NCBI GenBank assembly: GCA_021229015.1
Contig: CM037783.1
Span: 59,805,746-59,869,745, forward strand
DNA from: Solen grandis
Taxonomy: Eukaryota > Mollusca > Bivalvia > Adapedonta > Solenidae
Reading direction: 5' to 3'
Length of the DNA: 64,000 nucleotides
Shown here: in pieces, positions 47,501 to 59,500 of the stretch
Layout of the letters: each line of letters starts with the position of its first letter
Position numbering within the stretch: position 1 is the first letter of the stretch
Program-made: the position numbers and the translations under genes
Notes under the pieces: generated by a model
Database searches by the model: none
The model's input: the letters and a program-made list of their open reading frames with translations, nothing else
Told to the model about the DNA's origin: nothing

Positions 47501-50500
47501 CTCCATCTCTCGCTTCTCCGTCTCCAGGGTAGCCAGGGCCCTCTGGAGGGCCTGGACGCGCTCCTGCAGGCTGCCACGCTCCGACTGAACCTTCTGGATC
47601 TTCTGGTTCAGGTCCTGTTCAACTTCCTGTCTCTGTACCAACATCTGCACCGAAAACACACAACTACATGTGAGGCCAAGCCATATTTTAACATCAGAAG
47701 ATTTGATGCTCACCATTTATTAGTTTGTTTATACATCTTGCCAACAGTATTTCAGTCATTTGGAGACCATGTCTACTTAGGACAGATATAGTTATCATAT
47801 TCCAATATCTTTCTAAACCCTTATTTACAGTTAAAGGAAACACGTAATGAATTGAAACAGTATTGGTAGCCCTGGCAAAGGGGTCTATATCACTTGAAAA
47901 TAAATCAAGAATGAATTATGATAATGAAATCTATAATTAGATGTTCCTATTGTTAAATGGACAAAAGAGTAGACAAAATGCAACATTGGATATTGGAAAG
48001 CTGATAGTTCAAAGCAAGAAGATGAGTTGCAATAAGCACATTTTAATTGTGTCCCTTACGATTATCATCAAGTTATCTCACACCCTGCGACAACACGAGT
48101 GAGGGTCCAAACATACTCACGTTGTGGCCTTGGCGGACCTGTCCGTCCAGTTCAGCGCGTGACACCTCTGCTTCGCTGAGCTCATTCTGCATGCTCTGGA
48201 CACGTTCCAGCAGACTGTGGTTCTGTTTCTTGGCTTCGTTCAATGCTTGTCTGTCCACACATAACATATACATTATACACAGATCTCTTACATTGTGTGC
48301 TCATTATACATGTAGTCACTTTGGGAACTCCTAGTTTATAACAAGTTAACCCTTTCCCTCATATATACTCATTTTGACGCCCTCAATAGGTATCACATAA
48401 AGCCTGATCTGCAGAAAACCACAGTTAAACCTTACCAAATTTAATTACAAAATCCTCATTTCCAGACCACTGAGGAGCAGGGAACAGCATAAAACCTGAT
48501 CAGCCTGCGAGTTACTCGCAGGCTGATCTGGTTTTATGCTGTTCGCATAGGTCTTTTTATGGTGTCCTCTATGAGGGAAAGGGTTGATGGCATCAATAAA
48601 TAATCAGTCATATATTGACTTGGATTTGTGATTCATTATTTTGGTAGCCTTTGTCTTTATTGCAACATATTGTACATATTTCATTTGGCAGATAGCTGAG
48701 ATCATCCGTTTGTTTAATTTTCATCTTGATGTAATTATATTTTTTACTGAAAAGCCGATATCTATGGTTAAAAATACCATAAAGAAATTACTATATGATA
48801 CAAAGACATCAAGATAGGGCAGTTCCTCCAATGGATGGGTCCTGAGCTTTCAAATTTTACCTTGTGGAATCAAGACGCTCCTGCAAGATTCTGCGGTCGT
48901 GCTCGCTGCTTGTCAGCGCCCTCTGGAGATGGGTGATCCTCTCCTCTAGCTCACCGATCTGGGCAGCATTGTCAGACAGAGAGGTGTTCAGCAGGTGCAC
49001 CTAGCAACACACAATCATATATACAGATGTCTCTTAGCAACATACACAATCACAGTCAGTATGATTTTGGTATTCTGTGGACTAAAAAAATCCTTTTGAA
49101 GTATAAAGATGATGATAATAACAAACCTACAAAATTATACACCCTGAAATGAAATATACTAGAGTTAACCCTTTCCCTCATATAGACTCATTTTGACGCA
49201 CTCAATAGGTACCACATAAAGCCTGATCTACAGAAAACCACAGTTAAACCTTACCAAATTTAATTACAAAATCCTCATTTCCAGACCACTGAGGAGCAGC
49301 GAACAGCATAAAACTTGATCAGCCTGTGAGTTACTCGCAGGCTGATCAGGTTTTATGCTGTTCGCATAGGTCTTTTCATGGTTTCCTCTATGAGGGAAAG
49401 GGTTAAAGATTAAAATTTAGAGTTGAAAAGCTGAAGTTGAAACGTTTTGTGAAATGTAAGCTGGTGCAAAGACCTATTAAGCATTAAGTTATTATAGGTA
49501 TTTGGCTGGTGTAACCATGCCCCCAACTCTCATAACATAATTAGGTACAATTTCAGGCTCAAACTTAAATATCATATCTAATGGAATAAGTAGAGTTTGG
49601 GCAAAAAATAATGTACTAATGTACATTTTGTATTTTGAGAACAGGGCAACATGTTGTGTTAAGACACAAGATGGATGCCATGTGTCACATGCTGAGATGA
49701 AATGGCACAAATGTTGTGTTCTGAAGCAATACAGATACCACATGCTGTGTTCAGACATAGATGTTACATGTCATGTCCAGACACAAGACAGATGCCATGT
49801 GTCACATTCAAAAACAAGGCAGATGCCACATGTCATGTCCAGACACAAGACAGATGCCATGTGTCACATTCAGACACAAGACAGATGCCATGTGTCTAAT
49901 TCAGACACAAGACAGATGCCATGTGTCACATTCAGACACAAGACAGATGCCACATGTAATCCACTGAAATCCAGAAGAGGTCATTAAAGCCTTCTTTAAA
50001 TATATGCTGATGATATATCACCAGACAATTATCGTTGTGTTCCCATACAAGACTCACCTTCTCCTTCTGCTGGCTCTCCTCCTCTTCAGTCTTGGCCAGA
50101 GCGCTACTGAGACGGTCGATGGTCAGCTGCAGAGACTGGGCCTTGCCCTCCAGCTCCTGGATCATCTTTGTCAGGGACTCCACGCGGTCCTGCAACACCT
50201 GCAACACATGGGGGGCACACCATTATACACTGCTGCAACACTCAACAGTATAAAAAGAGATAGGATGCAACTCAACAGTACAAGATGTGATTTTTATATA
50301 ACAGTGGACCCCTCCAAGGGTATCATCACCACAAATCTCAGCTGTGGAAACTACCAAGGTATGAAGAAGGAGGCTCATAAAATAAAATAGCTCACATTTT
50401 AGCGGATTGAGGTTCCCTATCTTTGCATTAATGATTGAAGAAAACTGAACTAAATGCAAACTTGAAAATAAAATTCTTTCGTAGTAAAATGTCATTTATC

Positions 50501-53500
50501 TGCTTTGATTTCTTTTCTAAATTACTAACTGTGGTTAGGAAGATCTTTTACATTAAGCTTAATTAAACGTGTACAAGAAAAATGCAACACAAACTTTCCT
50601 CACCATTTCTTTTCGTTCAAGAAAATTTATTTTTTCTTCTGTTCTGTACATTCTGTCATCAGCACATTTCTCCCCCACTGTTTTTGTAAACTGACTCTCA
50701 TAAACCACAGCTTCTGTCTCATTAACACCATACTGTTTACGGTTCTTTAATTCATCACTGACCAGAACCATTTTAAACTGATCTTTTGTGATATGCTTAA
50801 ACATAATGTCAAGGTCACCATACTCCCCATCTCTCTCTACCGAGTGTTCCCCAATATTAACCCTATCTAACCTTTCACTTGTTTCTAAATTTTCACTTTT
50901 CTCCATCTTGAACAAGCCATCTTCATATCTGATTTTACTATCAAACTCTGCCTGTCCTTTCACCTGACAGTTACCATTCAATGACCTTGACCTTTGCAGA
51001 GACCCCTGAGGGCCAGTGACTGTATACACAGAATATTCCTTATCCCCATGGCCTGTGAGGTACTTATAAGATACACTGTCTTCTAATCCAATCTTTTTAA
51101 ACTTAGTGTTATCCCTTTCAGCCACGACACCAGGTCCGTTGTTGTTATTTACAGCGTTCCTAGGGTGCACACCATTGGTAGCATGAAGAGCCAAATAGGG
51201 ATTGTATCCCATTTCGTAAGACTTTCTTTCATCTTGTATACATGTTACACTATGTGAATCAACAAGGTCTTTCTTGTCTCTTTTAATGTTCTTTGGATGA
51301 ACGGCTTTAGCATTATCAGCAAAGTTCATGCCATCTTTCATGCATACTACCAAATCATAATTTTCCCAATCTTTTGGAGTGTAATGCTCTTCTTTATATT
51401 TATGAAAAGAAGTTTCATTCCTATCAGTAGATGAACATATTCTATTATCAGTCACATTTGTCTGGTATCTATTATTAACACTGTTCCTATCACTTGTTGC
51501 TGAGTGTCTTACAGACACATTCTCTTGTTTTCTATTACTTTCCAAACCTTTTCTTTTGGAAGCAGAGCCTCCACTTCTATCATCATGGTAATTCTTCCCA
51601 GCACTTCCATGTCCTGGTCTTATGTTACCATGGGAATTAATCCCAGTGTCCCTTGGATTTTTCTTACTCCTACTTTTTCTGCTACCTCTCTCAGTTGAAC
51701 TGTCATCAGAAATTGGGTGTGAATTGTTGATGCTAACATTACCAAAATTTTTCTAGAGATCTACCTATCATTACATTCGAGCCATCCATTTGAAATGAAC
51801 TATTTTCATTCACTGATCTAACATCAAGTCTTCCATGACTATGACAAGCAACATTTTGACCTTGTGAACCCCAAACATTTCTATCATTATCAGCAGATGG
51901 ATACCAGCACGCTCTCTGACATCCATACCTCCATCAGGATCTTTTTCAGACATGGACAACCTTCTACCTTGAGGATAAACCTCTGAACCAACCCTGAGAT
52001 TTCCATGGTTTACCCAGCATCCCCTTGCTCTGTTCATCAGCAAAACAAGCTCCGTACCCACACATGTCATGCCATGCATCATAGTATTCAGATTTAGACT
52101 TTGCTTTCTCACCATTAAAGCATAAACCATACCCACAAATATCATGATTATCCCCCATGTTCTGAAACCTATCCCCTACAGGTTCAGAACACCTCCTTAC
52201 AGCAGTCACTTCACCAGATGGTTCAAGCCTTGCATCTGAAGCCACGACTGACCAACCATTACTGGGATCATTTGACACACTTTCCCTGGCATGCTTACTA
52301 GCTTGCGACATATTTCTGCATATCTCAGACTCTCTCTCTTCAAGAGACCTTACACCATTATCTAATGAGAAGCCTTTAACCTCATCACTAACAAAAGAAA
52401 CTCTACTGCTTCTCCTATTTCCTTTATCAAATGAGTAACTTTTAACTTCATCATCAACAAAAGAAACTCTGCTATTTCTTCCATTTCCCTGTAACCCTAC
52501 ATTAGTTTCATTCGAAATCCTGTCCTTTGGACCTCTCTCAACAGACTCAGAATGTCTGGACCGTTGACCAATGAATGACTCATTATTATCAGAACTGGAA
52601 ACATTTCTGCCTCCATTGCCATTACTATGTGACCTTGACCTTGGATTTTCAAATACATCATCGCTGCCAATGGAGGAAAGCCTGCTGCTAAAGCCACTGG
52701 GAGGCTTGGAGGACAGGGGGACAAATTCCTGACTCCCTGTTCTGCTGGATTCTCACAGCACCACTGTAACACCTCACCAATCCTAGAAGTCATGCCCATT
52801 CTCTGATCTACTGGCATCCCTACTCTGCAAAATAATATGGTCAATACTGACCCCTTTTGCTACATCAGAATCCTTACTGGTGTCATTTCCATGTATGACC
52901 CATTCCCGGAACTATTTCTGCTCCTTGGTCTAGCCATATTTGTCAGGCTACCCACATTACTTGACCTTGAGTTCTGACCTTCAAACAGTTGTCTCCCCTG
53001 ACATTCATCCCTATTAGATACAAAAGATTTGCATGAATGTTTGCCCTCTGAACCCATCATCAGATGTCCAGAACCCTGACCAGTGGGTCTCCCAAATCCA
53101 GGATTGATTACCTCCCCTATAGCTTTACCCTGATGCTGGATTATCTCCCCTGTGACCTGGCCTCTATGGGAAATATCTGACCCTTGTCTGACAAGAGAAG
53201 CAGTAGAACCGTGTCTACTTCCAAGGGAGACAAGCATATTTCCTCCTGTATCAGATCCATTCTTTGCTTGACTGTAATGCTGGGTGGTCTGCACTGCCAC
53301 ATTATCACAAAGGGAGGTAACTGATCCTTGTCTGATGAGTGAGAAGGTAGATCCCTGTCTACTGCCATTGGAGACCAGCATGTTTCCTGTTGCATCAGAC
53401 TTGTGTATTCCATTTAATCCTTCAGCATGTCCAACACTTGTTTCAACCATCAAAGATTCCATTGACCTTTAAAATCCTCTTTTCTTGTCTTCCCCTTATC

Positions 53501-56500
53501 CAGTAAAAATGAGCAGAATGCTAAATCCAACTGACCTATGCACTCTTTTCCAATAATTAAACAAAAAATAACAACAACAAAATGTTTCCTCTCACTGTTT
53601 CATCTGTATTTTTGGTAACAAAATCTCCTTGCATGAAAGTCCAATCATGGGATACTATGAATACAAATCTTATCGAATTGATAACCACTTTCATCACATG
53701 AAATAAGATTTCAGTAAGAAATCTGAAAACTAGCTATTTTGGTACTTCTACTTCCAAGTCTTTACTACCATAGATAGTAACCTCAAAGACACTATACAGT
53801 ATAATAGTTCTCAAAAAAATGAACAATCCTCACAAAATTCTAACGACATCAGAATATCAAACCATCACAAAATATCATTATCCTTCAACATAATCCACTC
53901 CACATGCAACTGATGCCCTATCTCCATAGATCACACAGCAACAATGGAAGTGTGTCACCAATCATAACTCAACTACTTCCCCCATTACCAACCAGACAAA
54001 TACCTCACACAAGACAAACATCAGAAATCACAACAACAATAAACAGTTACAACCTCATGCTTTGTTTCTTTATGACCAATACAATGGTCACCGTGGTACT
54101 TTAGCACCAACAATTCACACCCAATCAACACCCCCTAATCAGTTTGTCACACTCAAGTCTCCAATACCTCCACCACTTTATCTATATCCCTCTAATTCCC
54201 ACAATTATTTCACATCACAAGTCTCCTCTCTGGACAATTTTCCCGTGCCCTGTAAGCATGTACCACTTCTGGCACACATTTGAAAATGCCAAGAAAAATT
54301 TCCCAGAGATTTGAGAATATGTGTACCGCTTCATTGCAATAAAGTGACTTTTGATTCCTTTTCATTAATAATGCATCACTGCCATATTGCAAGGAGATCC
54401 AAGTCTCTGGTCACCCAGAAGACACAATATGTTCAGGTATTTTCTAACTGGCTTAGAAATCAGTTTATCTGCAAGCCAGTGACTCCTTCTGATATATTAT
54501 TCATAGCTTACTTGAGGTTCCTTTCATTTTCTTTAAAAGACCACCTAATTGATATTCAGTAATGACTGCTCTATGAATAGGGTAATTATTATTCAAGCAG
54601 TCTATAGATAGGAACCAATCAACCCATTCAATATTCAACACCCTGATCTGTTGAATATCTACACTAGATATATGTTTCTATGTCCATGTGTTTCTCTAAA
54701 TCAAAGTTGCTAAATGACCTGGTTTAAGATTTATCATAAAACTCAATTCTTTGAGAATTAAGCTTGAATTAGAAAAGCAATATAAAATCTATCTGTATAT
54801 TATTTATTTATAATGTACTCAAGGTCTATAGAAATGCCTCGAGTATGAAATTTCGATATTTCAATTACGCAGACTGACCCTCCACCCTTTTTAAAAGTAG
54901 GACACAAACATGCACTAATCTTTATCTGAAATATACTTCAGTCCTTGAGTATATTATTTAAGCAAAAATGTTTATAAAAACATTTTTTCCTTATAAACCC
55001 TCCAAATTTGAGACTTAATCAAACACAAACTATGCTATGGAGTTCTATATAAGGTATCTAACATGAACACATAAATCATGATATGGAGTTCTGTATAAGG
55101 TATCTAACATGAACACATAAATCATCAAGTATTCTAAACATTCAAAGGGAGATAAGGAGAAATATATGAAACTTGTAAACAGATTTACTTAGCTTACTGT
55201 ATCAGCCATTTAGATTACTAATCTCCTTCTAAATTGCACTTAAGTGGAAATTGTTTTCAACTATTTTCACATATGAAACTCTTTAATAATTTACTAATCA
55301 TTTAACTACTTAAGATACACTTCTGAGAGATGTTAAGTTAGATATAGTTTGCATTCCCCATGAATATGGTCTTTTTTCCTAATTAATTTAAATCTACACA
55401 TTTTGTAGCTTTCATAAGAACCTCATCCAAAGTTGAAAAACAGCAACAACAAAAATACATTCTTGAGCTTGTTTAAAATTAATTATTCTTTCACTATCAC
55501 GGGGTGACAATAATTACCGATTACCGGTATGTAAACAAGCCAACCCAACTGAGTCAGTCACAAGAAAGGGAGTTAATTAACCACTGTATTAATTATTCAT
55601 CAGTGATCCATATTCTATCACCATCAAATTTGTATTAGACATCTAATCTTCAATTCCCCCATCTGTTCAAGTCATTACTGGTCTCTTTGTTACACTTAAA
55701 GTCCAGAAGAACTAAGGGAAGTAAATCTTGGATAGTTTTGTATCAAATCTTGTGACAAGAGAATGAACTAATATATATTTTCTTTATAACCGCAATAACA
55801 AGAGCTTTCCATAAGACAGTGTGCTCTACCAAATCTGACTTAGTATCCCAGGGCAGTACCAGTACTTATACAGACTGCAAATATTCAGCAAGAATGTGTG
55901 AGAGACAAGCTTCCAGTCACTATAATGTAACTTGGAAATCTATACAAAGTAACTTGGATATCTATACAAAGTAACTTGGATATCTATACAAAGTAACTTG
56001 GACAAACCTGGTTCTCGGTCTCCTTATCGTTCATGGCCAGTTTGAATCTCTGCAGCTCTCCCTCGGCAGAGCGGCGGGCCAGTTCCAGTCGGGTACATCG
56101 GTTGTCGGCATCCTCGAGTGCAACACGAAGGTTCTTCTTGTCATCTTCCAGACGGCTCTCACTCTGTCGCAGCTTGTTGATACGCTCCTGAAGTTGTTGT
56201 CGCAAGAATTTAAGATGAGTAATTCAATGATACATCTTGATCTCAAGAAAATGTTTTAAATAAAAAATTATGCTGAAAGAGTTAGGCTAAAATATATTAA
56301 ATGAAAACATATGTATTAGCATTGATTTGCCCTGATGAGTGTCCTATGAAATTCATAGACAAGAAGAAAATTACTCAAGATTTTTTTTTTAAGTAAATAG
56401 ACCAGTATTATCTTTGACTATTTTCTTTGACTTTTTTTTCTAAGTTCTGGGGATAGAAAAAAGTTGCATTTTGAGAAATTTTCTTCATAATGTTTTTCAG

Positions 56501-59500
56501 ATTGATATTGTTGTACATGGCGTTTTTCCATATTAATGTCAATGTATATGAGAAAGATATAAATTTCAAAATGTAGAAACAAAAGATTATTTTGAAAATG
56601 GACAAACAAACATTCATGGAAACATTTATGTATTTTATCTGAACATGCCGATCCTAGCCACTAAGCCCAGCCTACCTGGGTCTGTCTCTGTTCGGACTCC
56701 TTGCCGGCAACGTTGCGCTCCAGGCCGCTAATCTTGTCGGCCATGGCCTTCCTTTCGCGCTCGTTACGACGGATTGTCTCCTCCTGCAGCATGAGGGCAG
56801 TCTGGGCGCTGGCCAGACGGCCATCAATACCACGCTTGTCTGTTGAAGAGAATAATACGATGTAGTCCAGAGCTGTATGAACTGGTACAACTGGCTTAAC
56901 CCTTTACCTCATGAATATTCATGAACAATTCATAACTTTTATAACATTAATTTACTGAACTTTAACTGGTATATGCAACAACTGATATATCATTCCTGTG
57001 CAGACTATATAGAACTTAACCCTTTCCCTCATATAGACTCATTTTAACCCTTTCCCTCATATAGACTCATTTTAACCCTTTCCCTCATATAGACTCATTT
57101 TGACGCCCTCAATAGGTACCACATAAAGCCTGATCTGCAGAAAGCCAACTCAAACCTTACCAAATTTAATTATAAAATCCTCATTACCAGACCACTGAGG
57201 AGCAGCGAACAGCATAAAACCTGATCAGCCTGCGAGTTACTCGCAGGCTGATCTGGTTTTATGTTGTTCGCATAGGTCTTTTCATGGTTTCCTCTATGAG
57301 GGAAAGGGTTAAGATACAAAAGTGTATGAGCCAACAGAGGAGACCCTGATCAGACAACTTCTCAAATGAGCTGTCTGATCTGGGTTAGCTCTGGTTGTCA
57401 ACACGTCAAAACAAGTCTGTATGAGGAAACACCTTAGCACACTACCATACACATACAAAATCTTTCACACAGCATTTAAAATAGAATTTTGCAAATTAAT
57501 CCCTATTAATTAAGTGGATGCAACTGAAATAACATTTGCCTTTTTTGTGTGCTATCTTTTACATGTGATGGAATTATTATGATTTGTGTTCCCTGTTATG
57601 TTGATTCATGTTTTCTTTTTTCAAATGACTGTACAAAACACATTTTCCTTGACTTTTATGTACGGTTTATGCTTATGCAGTAGACTTAACAAAATCAGTA
57701 TGATAACTTAACACTATGCTAGTGACCAGTGTACGATAAAAAAAAAATAAACTCAATAAAACATAATGATTATAAATAATTATGAAACATAGAGAAAGTA
57801 TTTTTATGCCTGTGAAGAATCCAAAAGTAGTCATCCACAATATACCTTTACAGGTGCACAGGATTGTGATCTACCTGTATTGGCCTCATAACTCTACCTT
57901 TACAAGTCATTAGGTTTACAACCATTCTACTGTAATGACACTTCACTTGAATAGAAGAAAAAATGCTCTCTAAGCATTTTTGATAAAGTCAAATACCTCC
58001 CAATGACAATAGCTGTCTAAATATTATTTTCATCACATTTTTACCTATTTAAACATTACGCACTGAAGAACACCTAAATGTGTTATACAAAATTGAGAGT
58101 CTTCAGTGAGATAAACAAACATGGTTAATATCTTTACCTAATAAAATGGAAAACAGCTTACGTTCAAAACTTTGATAAATTGCAAATGATTGAATTTGAC
58201 TCCAGGCACACAAATGCTATGTTTAAGATTTGGCTTCTAATATACTGTGCATAATACCACATGGAGTTACATTGTGTTTTTTATGTTGTATTTAACAGCC
58301 CAAAAACTTTATTCTGAAGATGTTTATATTCATGGCAGGTATTTAAATTCTGTCATTATAGAGTTTTTATTGGTCAATTAGGAAGTCTATTTGCAAGGCT
58401 TGTGAAAAATAGCATACATGTTTATATACGGAATCCAGCATTTATGGGGGGTGTACAATATTTAGGCATTCCCTGCATGTATACACACTGACATGTTTAC
58501 AACCCTTCTCTTGTATCATACTAGAGATAAAAGATAAAAAAATTCATTCAATATTAATCAGATTCCCCCCACAACCCCTTCAAAAAACATTCAATGTATA
58601 TATCAATGCTTTCGGAGTCATATTTGTAAATACCAAAACAAGAGGCCCATGATGGCCCTAAATCGCTCACCTGAGATAAATAGGTTGACCCAAGGAACAT
58701 CTGTACCAATTTATTTTAAAATCTGGCCAGTAGTTTTGAAGAAGATGATTTTTAAAGTTTTCATTTTTTTTTCTTTTTGTTGCCATGGCAACAAGAGTTC
58801 TATATGGATCAAGTTTATTTTAGGAACTTTTGTGAGGGTGACCCAAGGATCATTCCTGCCAAATTTAATCAAATTCTTTCCAGTGGTTTCAGAGGAAATG
58901 TTGATTAAAGTTTTCCCTATATACATACAAGGCAAATAAGCCCCGCCCCTGGCGGCCATGTTTTTTACGGATCGGAAAATTTTTAGCAACTTTGGTAGAG
59001 GTTGACCCAAGGAACACCTGTACCAATTTATTTTAAAATCTGGCCTGTAGTTTTGAAGAAGATGATTTTTAAAGTTTTCATATTTTTTTTTCTTTTTATT
59101 GCCATGGCAACCAGAGTTCTACATGGATCAAGTTTATTTTAACAACTTTTGTGGAGGTTGACCCAAGGATCATCCCTGCCAAGTTTAATCAAATTCTGTC
59201 AAGTGGTTTCAGAGGAGATGTTGTTTAAAGTTTTCCCTATATACAAATAAAGCAAATAAGCCCCGCCCCTGGCGGCCATGTTTTTTTATGGATCGGAATA
59301 ATTTTAGCAACTTTGGTAGAGGTTGACCCAAGGAACATCTGTACCAATTTATTTTAAAATCTGGCCAGTAGTTTTGAAGAAGATGATTTTTAAAGTTTTC
59401 ATTTTTTTTTCTTTTTGTTGCCATGGCAACCAGAGTTCTACATGGATCAAGTTTATTTTAGCAACTTTTGTGAAGGTTGTCCCAAGGATCATCCCTGCCA

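Noticed and set aside
47339..47791. 150-codon plus-strand frame
   Set aside because: It is the antisense shadow of the rootletin exon at 47444-47644. Other plus-strand frames over rootletin exons (41391, 48047, 50004) are shadows too.
49660..49960. CRISPR-like array
   Set aside because: The 31-bp units are directly abutting with no unique spacers, and the DNA is eukaryotic. The same holds for the 107-bp array at 1-585.
56672..56890. Minus-strand 72-codon frame over a rootletin exon
   Set aside because: It is the wrong frame of the exon 56676-56839; the frame in phase with both splice sites encodes coiled coil instead.
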